A DNA stretch of 64,000 nt from DATMER01 sp963741305 (GTDB lineage Bacteria; Acidobacteriota; Thermoanaerobaculia; Multivoradales; UBA5704): assembly GCA_963741305.1 (NCBI GenBank), contig CAVUHL010000007.1, positions 84,782 to 148,781 on the forward strand, written 5' to 3'. A program made the translations under genes and the position numbers. Position 1 is the first letter of the stretch. Every line of letters starts with the position of its first letter. Positions 37,080 to 44,791 of the stretch are shown here, one piece after another. The notes under the pieces are model-generated. The model did not search any database, was not told the origin of the DNA, and saw nothing but the letters and a program-made list of their open reading frames with translations.

Positions 37080-38483
37080 ATGACTTCAAGCCCTGACGAC
37101 CTCCTTTTCGGGCGGATCGCCCTGCACTACAAGCTCGTCACGCGCGAGCAGCTCCTCGAGGCTTCGCAGACGCAGGCGAGAGAAGGTGGCTCGCGTAAGT
37201 TCGGCGAGATCCTGGTCGAAAAGGGGTATTTGACGCCCCAACAGCTCGAGCAGCTTCTGACCGTCCAGCAGGAGTACCTCGCCAAGCAGGCCGCCCAGGC
37301 CGTACCGGCGCCGGAGCCCGAGCAGGCCCCTTCGGCAGGAACGCTCTACGCCGGCCCCACGATCCCCGCGGTGGCCGAAGAGGAGCCCGAGCCGGCGCCG
37401 ACCCGGCCCATCATCTCCCTCGATGGCCCCGGCGCCCTCAACCGCCTCCTGGAACACACCCTGAGAGTCGGCGCCAGCGATCTCCACATCCACAGCGGCG
37501 CGCCCATCCAGATCCGCGCCCACGGCCGCCTTTCCGAGTTGGACCCGGAGCCGCTCGACTCGCGGACAGCCGAGCGGTTGGTGACGCAGATCCTCACTCC
37601 CGAGCAGGTCGACCTCCTGCATGTGAAAGGCCAGGTGGACTTCGCCTACACCCTGGAAGGCATCGGCCGTTTCCGCAGCAACGCCTACCGCCAGCAGCGG
37701 GGCATCGACGCGGTCTTCCGGGCCATTCCACCCCAGCCTCCCACGCTGGAGGAGCTGGGGCTTCCCACCTCCCTCGCCCGCTTCGCCAACTTCCACCAGG
37801 GCATGGTGCTCCTGACCGGTCCGGCCGGCTGCGGCAAGTCCTCCACCCTGGCGGCCCTGGTCAACATCATCAACCAGGAGCGGCACGATCACATCATCAC
37901 CATCGAGGACCCCATCGAATACGTCCACGGCTCCAAGCGATGCGTGGTCAACCAGCGGCAGGTGGGGCCGCATACCGGCTCCTTCGCCCGCGCCCTCCGT
38001 GCCGCCCTGCGCGAGGACCCGGACATCATCGCCATCGGCGAGCTGCGCGACCTGGAGACCATTTCCCTGGCCCTGACGGCCGCCGAAACCGGCCACCTCG
38101 TCCTCGCCACCCTGCACACCAACAATGCCATCCGCACCGTCAACCGCATCCTCGGCGTCTTCCCGCCCAGCCAGCAGGACCAGATCCGCACCATGGTCTC
38201 CGAATCCCTGCGCGCCGTCGTCTCTCAGCGCCTGGTCACCCGCGCGGACGGACAATGCCGCGTGCCCGCCCTGGAGATCCTGGTGGCCAACAAAGCGGTC
38301 GGCAACCTCATCCGCGAGAACAAGACCTTCCAGATCAAGTCCGTCCTCCAGACCGGCGGCACCCAAGGCATGTGCCTCCTCGACGCCTCCCTGGCCGAGC
38401 TGGTCAAGAGCCGGATCATCACCCGCGAAGAGGCCCAGCGGCATGCGGATGAGCCGCAGAAGTTTGCGGCTGGGGGTGGGTGA
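37080..38483 (+). CDS. PilT/VirB11-family twitching-motility ATPase with N-terminal extension
   Basis: 467 residues, about 100 more than typical PilT. Residues 1-70 are two helical repeats (Leu-Val-Thr-Arg-Glu-Gln-Leu-Leu-Glu; Tyr-Leu-Thr-Pro-Gln-Gln-Leu-Glu) like the N-terminal domain of type II/IV secretion ATPases, then a Pro/Ala/Glu linker. The PilT core follows: Ala-Ser-Asp-Leu-His-Ile-His, Walker A Gly-Pro-Ala-Gly-Cys-Gly-Lys-Ser-Ser (near 250), Asp box Ile-Thr-Ile-Glu-Asp-Pro-Ile-Glu, Walker B Asp-Ile-Ile-Ala-Ile-Gly-Glu-Leu-Arg-Asp and His box Thr-Leu-His-Thr-Asn-Asn. A pilus-retraction or regulatory ATPase is likely, but no other pilus gene is in the window. Confidence 0.88.
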   Translation: MTSSPDDLLFGRIALHYKLVTREQLLEASQTQAREGGSRKFGEILVEKGYLTPQQLEQLLTVQQEYLAKQAAQAVPAPEPEQAPSAGTLYAGPTIPAVAEEEPEPAPTRPIISLDGPGALNRLLEHTLRVGASDLHIHSGAPIQIRAHGRLSELDPEPLDSRTAERLVTQILTPEQVDLLHVKGQVDFAYTLEGIGRFRSNAYRQQRGIDAVFRAIPPQPPTLEELGLPTSLARFANFHQGMVLLTGPAGCGKSSTLAALVNIINQERHDHIITIEDPIEYVHGSKRCVVNQRQVGPHTGSFARALRAALREDPDIIAIGELRDLETISLALTAAETGHLVLATLHTNNAIRTVNRILGVFPPSQQDQIRTMVSESLRAVVSQRLVTRADGQCRVPALEILVANKAVGNLIRENKTFQIKSVLQTGGTQGMCLLDASLAELVKSRIITREEAQRHADEPQKFAAGGG

Positions 38484-38508
38484 ATGAGCGACCTGGCTGC
38501 TTCCCAGA

Positions 38509-38537
38509 TTGCTCGCACCTGTAGCAACCTGTACAAT
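38509..38537 (+). promoter_or_regulatory. Sigma-70-type promoter giving a leaderless toxin transcript
   Basis: TTGCTC at 38509-38514, a 17-base spacer and TACAAT at 38532-38537. The toxin ATG starts seven bases after the -10 box, so the transcript would begin at or within a base or two of the start codon. No Shine-Dalgarno sequence is present, consistent with leaderless translation. Confidence 0.65.
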
Positions 38538-38544
38538 TGACCGT

Positions 38545-38934
38545 ATGGAGGTGGTCGCCGATTGCAGCGCGCTACTTGCTGTGGTTCTCAACGAACCCGA
38601 GCGAGAGGCGATTGTCGACGCAACGGAGGGAGCAACCCTGATAGCTCCGCGAGCCTTGCCGTACGAGATCGGCAACGCCCTGATCGCGTTGCGCAAGAAG
38701 GGCGTGTTCGAGGAGGGGATCATCCTCCCGGCCTGGGAGGCCACACAGCGAATTCCCGTCCAGCTTGTAGAGGTGGAGATGGAAACCGCTCTCACTTTGG
38801 CCTTGGCTAATGGGATCTATGCCTACGATGCCTACTACCTCCAGTGCTCGCTGACGTACAGACGGCCCCTCGTCACCATCGATAAGAAAATGAAGGCGGT
38901 CGCGAACAAACTCGGCATTCGTCTTTTGGTATGA
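38545..38934 (+). CDS. PIN-domain (VapC-like) ribonuclease toxin
   Basis: 129 residues. PIN-fold acidic residues are in place: Asp at residue 6 in Val-Ala-Asp-Cys-Ser-Ala, Glu near 42 in Tyr-Glu-Ile-Gly-Asn-Ala-Leu, Asp in Tyr-Ala-Tyr-Asp-Ala-Tyr-Tyr near 94, and Asp in Leu-Val-Thr-Ile-Asp-Lys-Lys-Met near 112. Such toxins cut tRNA or rRNA. The start is fixed by the promoter seven bases upstream. The antitoxin follows after four bases, so the order is toxin first, the reverse of most VapBC operons. Confidence 0.88.
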   Translation: MEVVADCSALLAVVLNEPEREAIVDATEGATLIAPRALPYEIGNALIALRKKGVFEEGIILPAWEATQRIPVQLVEVEMETALTLALANGIYAYDAYYLQCSLTYRRPLVTIDKKMKAVANKLGIRLLV

Positions 38935-38938
38935 GACT

Positions 38939-39157
38939 ATGAAAGTCTACACCTACACTGAAGCTCGAGAAAACCTCGCCACTCTACTGGAGGAGGCCAA
39001 GCAGCAAGAGGTAGTCATCCGGCGCCGCAATGGCGAACAGTTCCGGGTCGTTCTCCAAGCCCACCGCACTTCTCCCTTCGACGTACCTCCCGTCCGAACG
39101 CGGGCGACAACCCAGGACATTCTGGATGCCATCCGTGAATCACGGGAAAGAGGATGA
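38939..39157 (+). CDS. Phd/YefM-family antitoxin
   Basis: 72 residues starting Met-Lys-Val-Tyr-Thr-Tyr-Thr-Glu-Ala-Arg-Glu-Asn-Leu-Ala, the Phd/YefM dimerisation and DNA-binding fold, followed by Val-Ile-Arg-Arg-Arg-Asn-Gly-Glu and a C-terminal helix that would wrap the toxin. It should neutralise the PIN protein and autorepress the operon. The four-base gap to the toxin stop implies coupled translation. Confidence 0.85.
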   Translation: MKVYTYTEARENLATLLEEAKQQEVVIRRRNGEQFRVVLQAHRTSPFDVPPVRTRATTQDILDAIRESRERG

Positions 39158-39518
39158 TGGGAACAGAGCGGCAGGCCGGAGCAAGAACCGTTGCCGTCTG
39201 GCTCCGGCGCTAGAGCTTGCCTGCGGAAGAGCGGCTGATACACCAACCCCTTCAGCCTCTGCCTCGCTCCCGCCTCCGGACCACGGGGCGCCGCTCAACG
39301 CGCTCCTTGGTGACGACGGTGCGCTGACGTTCCCGCAACTGAGTGGGGCTTTCCCGGACTCGCCGCTCCCGGGCCTCGGCCAGGGTCTTCGAGGGGCAGT
39401 CCGAGAGGGCTTGCTCGCCAATCCTTCTCACGCGCACCTCTACGATAGAGCGGGCTCTCTGCCCGTCAACAGGTGCTCCAGAAACAGAACAGAAGAGGCA
39501 CACTGAAAAGGAGGAGTA
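39158..39518. other. Intergenic stretch, no supported gene
   Basis: 361 bases between the antitoxin and the interrupted Cys-rich peptide gene. Open frames exist on both strands, but none has a ribosome site plus family resemblance; the minus-strand frame 39252-39503 is Arg-rich and unconvincing. AAAAGGAGGAG at 39507-39517 belongs to the next gene. Confidence 0.5.
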
Positions 39519-39634
39519 ATGACCAAGTTGCTACGTTTCGTCTCCCTTACCGCAGCCCTGGGCCTGACTTCCTGGCTGGCGATGGCAAAGCCAGCTCTCG
39601 CCTATCCTCCCTGCTCTCTCGTGCATGGAAAAAC

Positions 39635-39643
39635 CTGCCACAC
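39635..39643. repeat. Target-site duplication, left copy (CTGCCACAC)
   Basis: The same nine bases directly flank both ends of the IS (39635-39643 and 41087-41095). Nine to twelve bases is normal for IS4-family elements, so the insertion is recent and complete. Confidence 0.9.
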
Positions 39644-41086
39644 CACTAGTGTCCGGTTAGAAGTTGAATAGAATCAATTGGTTAGCGGGGTTGGCTACTT
39701 CTCGTTGGGACCTGTCGGGCTGTAAGGCGCATGAAAGCTCGGTTTTTTCGAAGATCGAGACCGACAAGATCTGTAGACATGTGTAGAGCGAGGCATTAAG
39801 TTGAAGCTCTTTTCTTGACAACGGCGATCAACACGTAGGTGGCCACGGCGCACCAGATTTGCGTCTTCACCGCGTTCTCGCTGGCGCCGAGGAATCGCTT
39901 AATGCGCAGGTGCTGTTTGATCCACTTGAAGAACAGCTCGACCTGCCAGCGGCCTTTGTAGAGAGCCGCGATCGTCAAGGCGGGCAAGACCGTATTGTTG
40001 GTCAGGAAGACGAGCGTCTTTGCCCGACTCGGGGTCCTTGAAACGGACGCGCCGCAGATGTTCCGGGTAGGCCTTGGCCGAGTAGAAGCCGTTGAGCATC
40101 ACGCGCTGGTCGCAGATCACGCCGGCAGAGCGCTGCGTCGGCGCCGAATACACGCGCCGGGCATCCATGCCTTGCTTGGCACGAGTGACGAAGAAAGCAC
40201 CGGCCTGATGCATCGCGTACAGCCGCGTAAAGTCCACGTAGCCACGATCCATCACATAGAAGGCACCGGCCTCAATCGGCAGGATGTCGAGCACGTTGAC
40301 ATCGTGCAGCTTGCCATCGCTGATGTGGAGAAACGTCGGGATCGAGCCCCGGAGGTCCAGAAGCGTATGCAGCTTGACAGCCGCCTTGGTCGATCGAAAC
40401 GGCGCCCAGTCGAACAGGCTCAAGCATAGATCGATCGTGGTGGAGTCCAGCGCATAGACGCTGGCATCGAGCTCGAGCACCGAAGGATCTTGCGCGTAGA
40501 GCGCCTTGGCGCGCGCGATCAGTCGCTGAGCCAGCGCTTGATAGATGCGCCAGTCGCGACGCTCGAGTGCGTCGGCCAACGTCGAGCACGCGGGCGACGC
40601 CTTCATCCCCATGTGGAACAGCTTGGTTTGGTTGGCGGCCAGGCAAGCCTCAATGTCGCGCAGAGATTCGCGCCAAGTGAGTTGCGCGAAGGCCATGACG
40701 CGGAACAGGTCGGCACAGTTCAGAGTGCGCACGCCCGCATCAACCTTGTGCCGTTCGACGATGCGTCCGAAGGTCTTCCAAGGGACGAACTCCATCACCT
40801 GTGCGAACAGCGTCTTGCCCATGTTCATGCGTCACCTCGGGGTCGGTCAAGCCCGAGAGCATGGCATGGACGAGTGGCAAAGCCTCGCGATGAGCTACCG
40901 GGGGGCTCCCCGGCCAGCCCTCTGCCCACTGGACCGGAGCCGAAGCCCTTTCCCCAAGAGATTGCTCAATCCCTCCGGGACATCTCCTCCCCCGAAATTC
41001 AAATCGTGGACACCCCTGAGTCGCCCGAAACTACAGTCAATACTGGCCTTACGGTTGGTAGACAGCAAATAGACCGGACACTAGTG
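39644..41086. mobile_element. Complete IS4-family insertion sequence, 1443 bp
   Basis: Terminal inverted repeats: the left end CACTAGTGTCCGGT is matched perfectly by the complement of the right end ACCGGACACTAGTG. The element is flanked by a 9-bp direct duplication and carries one transposase gene in reverse orientation. About 260 bases between the transposase start and the right end hold no gene. It disrupts the six-cysteine peptide gene. Confidence 0.92.
39796..40828 (-). CDS. IS4-family transposase (DUF4372 N-terminus), one frameshift
   Basis: About 343 residues. The N-terminal DUF4372-type region reads Gly-Lys-Thr-Leu-Phe-Ala-Gln-Val-Met-Glu-Phe and Leu-Asn-Cys-Ala-Asp-Leu-Phe-Arg-Val-Met-Ala. 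DDE triad: Asp in Ala-Leu-Asp-Ser-Thr-Thr-Ile, Asp in Val-Met-Asp-Arg-Gly-Tyr, and Glu in the Tyr-Lys-Gly-Arg-Trp-Gln-Val-Glu-Leu-Phe-Phe-Lys signature of IS4. One extra A in an AAA run near 40018 breaks the frame; reading across it restores Gly-Lys-Thr-Leu-Val-Phe-Leu-Thr-Asn-Asn. Catalyses cut-and-paste transposition of the element. Confidence 0.9.
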
Positions 41087-41095
41087 CTGCCACAC
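41087..41095. repeat. Target-site duplication, right copy (CTGCCACAC)
   Basis: Identical to 39635-39643; see the left copy. Codon phase of the interrupted gene is restored exactly when one copy is removed with the element. Confidence 0.9.
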
Positions 41096-41189
41096 TTGGA
41101 CTTACTGCTCCGATGGTTTGTGCGTCTGCTTCAATGGGCGCTACGATTGCGGTGAATAGAATCGTCTTCCGCGCCACCCACGGCCTGCT

Positions 41190-41290
41190 ATCGCCCTTTC
41201 AGGGCTTTCTGGTGGGATGTAGGCTGCCTGTTACCCGGGGCTTACGCCGCCGGGCTCTAGGCTGTCGCCCTTTCAGGGCTTGCGGAATGC
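41190..41290. repeat. Dispersed palindromic repeat element
   Basis: Two direct copies of CGCCCTTTCAGGGCTT (41192-41207 and 41266-41281), each holding the dyad GCCCTttcAGGGC, flank a second dyad near 41234-41255 (CCCGG...CCGGG around CTTACG). From memory, this composite pattern recurs in intergenic DNA of acidobacteria, planctomycetes and verrucomicrobia. It codes for nothing here. Confidence 0.55.
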
Positions 41291-41475
41291 TCCGGCCTGG
41301 AACGAAGCGGAAGGAAGGCCGCGGTATGAGAGCCTGGGGCTCCGGCGAGGCTCAGTCAGGATACGGTACCAAGCCGTGGTGTCCCAGGGATCGCCGGCCG
41401 AGACGGGGGACGAGAAGGGTGAGTTACCTCTCTTGGCCCCCATGCATCTCGCTACGGCGAGAGCTCCCTCTGCCC

Positions 41476-41684
41476 CGGAGTATCGCTGCACTGGCTCAGA
41501 GTAGTGCTGCGCTGAGTCAGTGCAGATCTGCGCTGGGCCAGAGTAGCGATGCGTTGGGCCAGAGTAAGGATGCGCTGAATCAGTGCAGCACTGCGCCGGG
41601 TCGGAGGGGTGCTGCTTTGAGCCAGAGTAGCTCTGCACTGGCTCAGTGCAGCACTACTCTGAGCCAGTGCAGCGCACTCACTAG
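41476..41684. repeat. Tandem array 2: about 10 units of exactly 21 bp
   Basis: Ten units start at exact 21-base steps from 41476 without a single indel. The consensus is CAG-A/T-G-C/T-AG, two variable bases, CTGCRCTG, then a three-base linker, so the first and last eight bases of each unit are complementary (CAGTGCAG with CTGCACTG) and each unit is an imperfect hairpin. Two arm types alternate irregularly, CAGTGCAG and CAGAGTAG. The plus strand translates as a seven-residue repeat with Ala-Leu and Gln-Ser/Cys, but there is no start site or gene. Not CRISPR, as units abut. Confidence 0.85.
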
Positions 41685-41914
41685 AGAAATTCGTATTGAC
41701 AGGGGACGAGCAAGTCCTCCCAACTCACCAAAAGTAGCGCTCCACCCGAGATCCATACCCGAACTACGCGAAAGACGCTGGTCGAGGCCGGCGATTCTAC
41801 GCGGAAGAGGGTGGCACCTCGGCCCGAGCTCGCGGCCGAGAAGTGGGAAAGGATTGTGGTCGCAATCCCGCCATAGGCGACCAGCCTCCCCCGGGGAAGA
41901 CAAGTCCTGGAGGC

Positions 41915-41936
41915 ATTGACAACAAAAGTTGTCAAT
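41915..41936. promoter_or_regulatory. ArsR operator overlapping a -35 box
   Basis: Perfect 9-bp inverted repeat ATTGACAAC / GTTGTCAAT around AAAA. The left arm contains TTGACA, a consensus -35 box; TAGCAT at 41940-41945 is a possible -10 with 18-base spacing. The arsR ATG lies 15 bases downstream of the dyad, so a repressor bound here would block its own promoter. Confidence 0.75.
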
Positions 41937-41951
41937 GGGTAGCATGGCCGC

Positions 41952-42559
41952 ATGCTCGACGTGGAAGTCATCGACGATCCGGCGGCCGCGACGGTGGCGC
42001 TGGAGCCCGTCCGGAGCCGGCTGCTCGCCGAGCTGGCGGAGCCGGCCTCCGCCGCGGCGCTCGCCGCGCGCCTCGGGATCGCGCGCCAGAAGGTCAACTA
42101 CCACCTGCGCGCGCTGGAGGCGCACGGGCTGGTCCGGGTGGCCGAGAAGCGCCGGTGGGGCGGCCTGACCGAGCGCCTGCTGGTGGCCACGCGCGGCCTC
42201 CTACGTCGTCTCGCCGAGCGCGCTGGGACCGGTCGCCGCCGATCCGGGCCGCGACGCCGACCGGCTCTCGGCCAGCTACCTGATCGCCCTGGCCGCCCGC
42301 ATCGTGCGCGAGGTGGGCGACGCTCGCTGCGCCGCTCGACGGAGATCGGCAAGCGCCTGGCGACGCTCTCGATCGACACCGAGATCCGCTTCCGCTCCGC
42401 CGCCGAGCGCGCCGCCTTCAGCCGCGAGCTCACCGAAGCCGTGACGACGCTCGCCGCGCGCTACCACGACGAGTCGGCCCCGGGCGGCCGCGCGCACCGC
42501 CTGGTGGTCGTGGCGCATCCCTTGCCGCACAGCACCCCGCTACCAAGGAGCCATCATGA
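41952..42559 (+). CDS. ArsR-type winged-helix repressor, frameshifted
   Basis: About 200 residues. The N-terminal winged helix is intact: Val-Arg-Ser-Arg-Leu-Leu-Ala-Glu-Leu, Ala-Ala-Leu-Ala-Ala-Arg-Leu-Gly-Ile-Ala-Arg-Gln-Lys-Val-Asn-Tyr-His-Leu (recognition helix) and Leu-Glu-Ala-His-Gly-Leu-Val. After frame changes near 42205 and 42320 an effector region follows, containing Leu-Ser-Ile-Asp-Thr-Glu-Ile-Arg-Phe. With a last indel near 42535 the gene ends Ala-Thr-Lys-Glu-Pro-Ser and its stop overlaps the next ATG. ArsR-AHSA1 pairs of this kind are common. It is expected to bind the dyad just upstream. Confidence 0.8.
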
Positions 42560-43389
42560 GCGTGAAGAAAGATGCGTCCGGACGCCGCTCGGTCCAGGCC
42601 GAGGTCGAAGTCCCCGGCACGCCCGGAGGAGGTCTGGCAGGCCATCGCCACCGGGCCCGGGCATCTCGTCCTGGTTCGTCCCGACCGAGGTCGAGGAGCG
42701 CGAGGGCGGCACCGTCGTCGTCCGACTTCGGCCCGGGCATGGAATCGGTCGCGACGTCACCGCCTGGGAGCCGCCCCACCGCTTCGTCGCCGAGAGCCAG
42801 GACCTGGGCCCGGACGCGCCCGCCGGTGGCCACGGAGTGGATCGTCGAGGCGCGCTCGGGCGGCACCTGCGTCGTGCGCGTGGTCCACAGCCTGGTTCGC
42901 GAGCACCGACGACTGGGACGACCAGTCGAGGGCGGCGAAGGTCGGCTGGCCCTGGTTCTTCCGCATCCTGCGGCTCGTATCTCACCCACTTCCGGGGCCA
43001 GCCCTGCGCGGCCTTCCACGTGATGGGCGCCGCCCCCGAGCCCGAAGGCCGACGGCCTGGGCGCGCTGACCGCCGCGCTCGGCCTGGCAGGCGCCGCGAT
43101 GGGCCAGCGCGTGAGCACGACCGCGCGGCGCCCCGCCGCTGGCCGGGACCGTGGCCCGGGCCGGGCGTGGGGAGCGTCACCACGCGTTCCTCCTCCGGCT
43201 GGAGGAGCCGGCTCCCGGAATCGCCTCGCTCTTCGCCTTGCCGATGGGCGGGCAGGTTCTCCTGGTGATCGACTTCTTCTTCTACGGCGACGGAGCGGCA
43301 GCCGCGGCAGCGCAGGCGGAGCCGCTGTGGTCCGCCTGGATGAACGAGCGCTTCCCCATGGCGGCCGGAGAATCCGGAAGCCGGCCTGA
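42556..43389 (+). CDS. SRPBCC/AHSA1-domain protein, heavily frameshifted
   Basis: ATG 42556 has AGGAG ten bases upstream and overlaps the arsR stop. Fragments in shifting frames read as one AHSA1 fold: Glu-Val-Trp-Gln-Ala-Ile-Ala-Thr-Gly-Pro, Ile-Ser-Ser-Trp-Phe-Val-Pro-Thr-Glu-Val, Trp-Glu-Pro-Pro-His-Arg-Phe, Ala-Thr-Glu-Trp-Ile-Val-Glu-Ala, Thr-His-Phe. A second half follows (Phe-Ala-Leu-Pro-Met-Gly-Gly-Gln-Val to Trp-Met-Asn-Glu-Arg-Phe-Pro). At least six indels. The fold binds hydrophobic ligands; partner of the ArsR regulator. Confidence 0.72.
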
Positions 43390-43501
43390 CAAAGAACCAT
43401 CCAGAGGCTTGAACGAAGGAAATCGTCGAGATCATCAGGAGCTTTTCCAAGATAACTCTGAGGCTCGATTGATCGTGATCGGACCGATCGGGGCCCTGGT
43501 C

Positions 43502-43984
43502 TTACGGCGCGATCTCGACCTCCGCCTCGATCTCCACCGGCACTCCGAGGGGGAGCTCCGCCATTCCCACGGCGGAGCGGGAATGCAGGCCGATCTCCGG
43601 TCCGAAGACGTCGAGGATGAGCTCGGAGAAGCCGTTGATCACGGGCGCGGTCTGGAGGAAGCCCGGCGCGACGTTGACCATGCCCAGGACCCGTAGCCAG
43701 GCCTTGATGCGGTCCAGGCTACCCAACTCGCGCCGCAGGCTCCCCAGCATGGCCAGGGCGGACCGGCGCGCGGCTTCCGCCCCCTGCTCCACCGAGAGAC
43801 CGGCGCCGAGCTTGCCGAGCGGCTCCGCCAGGGTTCCATCCGGGTTGAGCGGCAGATGGCCGGAGACGTAGGCCCGGTCCCCACGGACCCTCACCCACGC
43901 GAATGGATACGGCCGGCCGGTGGGACTCCGGAACGGTTCCGGCAGGATGAGGCCCAACTCCCTGACTCTTGCTTCCGCGGACAT
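43502..43984 (-). CDS. RidA/YjgF-family protein
   Basis: 160 residues, intact; longer than the 125-130 of canonical RidA because of an extended N-terminus with a Tyr-Pro-Phe-Ala-Trp segment. Core motifs: Gly-Asp-Arg-Ala-Tyr-Val-Ser-Gly-His-Leu-Pro, the helix Glu-Ala-Ala-Arg-Arg-Ser-Ala-Leu, and Ser-Arg-Ser-Ala-Val-Gly-Met-Ala-Glu-Leu-Pro, whose Arg is the residue used for enamine/imine deamination. It matches the YjgF-like subgroup that acts on reactive intermediates or has other ligand roles. Confidence 0.88.
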   Translation of the reverse strand: MSAEARVRELGLILPEPFRSPTGRPYPFAWVRVRGDRAYVSGHLPLNPDGTLAEPLGKLGAGLSVEQGAEAARRSALAMLGSLRRELGSLDRIKAWLRVLGMVNVAPGFLQTAPVINGFSELILDVFGPEIGLHSRSAVGMAELPLGVPVEIEAEVEIAP

Positions 43985-44196
43985 GGCGAGCCCTCCCAGG
44001 GAAGACGACGGATTGCACAGAATCTTGTCACGCCTGGCAGGCGACGCGCACCCTGAAGAAGTAGGAGCAACTTAACAACGCCGGAGCCGCCGTGCCGCAG
44101 CCCTGGCCCTGGTTCCTCGCCTTCACTCCGTGGAGCCGCGTCTGGCTTCCGGATTTTTCCGGGGAAGGAAGGTCCTTCTCCAAGGGGGATTCTCTA

Positions 44197-44791
44197 TGAC
44201 TGTCATGAAGAGGTTGCTGCGCGGTGCCTTGGCGTTCGCCATCGTCGCGAGCGTCGTGGCGCCGGCGAGCGCGACGACGCTGAGGCGCATGGGCCTCGAC
44301 GAGCTGGTGGCCGGCAACGGCACGATCGTCGTGGGCGAGGTCATGGGAGCGGAGTCGTACTGGAACGGCAAGGCGACTTCATCCTCACCGACGTGCGGAT
44401 CGTCGCCACGACGTGCTCAAGGGCGACGCCCGGACCGGCGAGATCATGGTCACCCTCATGGGCGGCAGGTCGGCGACACCACCACCCTGATCCTCGGCGG
44501 GGCGGAGCTGATTCCCGGCCGGCTCGTATGTGCTGTTCCTCAACAAGGAGAACCTGCCGGGCGCGCAGCGCCCTCACCGTGCGCGATCACATGCAGGGCG
44601 CCTTCGACATCCGGATGACCAAGGGCGGCCTGCGCGCCGTCAGCCAGGCCGCCGGCAATCCGCTCGATCCCCGACGGCCGCGGCGTCGCCGATGCCGCCG
44701 GTGGCGCGGAGGGCTTTCTGTTCAACGCCATGGTCGAATCGATCCGCGACATCGTGGAGCGTCCGCGGGCGCCCGGAGGGAGGTGCAATAA
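44197..44791 (+). CDS. Secreted hypothetical protein upstream of an M10 protease, frameshifted
   Basis: ATG 44197; signal peptide ending Ala-Ser-Ala near residue 27, then Leu-x-x-Met-Gly-Leu-Asp-Glu-Leu-Val and Ile-Val-Val-Gly-Glu-Val. Frame changes near 44380, 44480, 44525, 44570 and 44660 separate further beta-rich pieces: Asp-Val-Leu-Lys-Gly-Asp-Ala, Thr-Leu-Met-Gly-Gly, Ser-Tyr-Val-Leu-Phe-Leu-Asn. The pattern of an exported domain with a Leu-Lys-Gly turn resembles domains that accompany surface proteases. The stop overlaps the protease ATG (TAATG), so the two are coexpressed. Function unknown. Confidence 0.6.

Larger units (their letters stand above)
39519..41159 (+). pseudogene. Secreted six-cysteine (knottin-like) peptide gene, interrupted by IS4 element
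   Basis: ATG 39519 has AAAAGGAGGAG directly upstream. Codons up to 39643 give a 28-residue signal peptide ending Pro-Ala-Leu-Ala and the start of a mature peptide. Removing the IS (39644-41086) and one copy of the 9-bp target duplication rejoins the frame at 41096 and runs to a TAG at 41157-41159. The restored product is 62 residues, mature 34, with six Cys at 32, 40, 46, 51, 53 and 60. The spacing is C-x7-C-x5-C-x4-C-x-C-x6-C, which fits knottins and is close to squash trypsin inhibitors (C-x6-C-x5-C-x3-C-x-C-x5-C). The insertion falls at codon 42, so the allele is dead here unless excised. Disulfide pattern and activity are inference. Confidence 0.65.

Noticed and set aside
37086..38795. 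569-codon minus-strand frame over the PilT gene
   Set aside because: Shadow of an intact, well-conserved ATPase on the plus strand.
39252..39503. Minus-strand 83-codon frame
   Set aside because: Arg-rich, no family resemblance, no ribosome site.
41476..41684. CRISPR array
   Set aside because: Units abut with no unique spacers, repeats are 21 bases and variable, and no cas genes are present.
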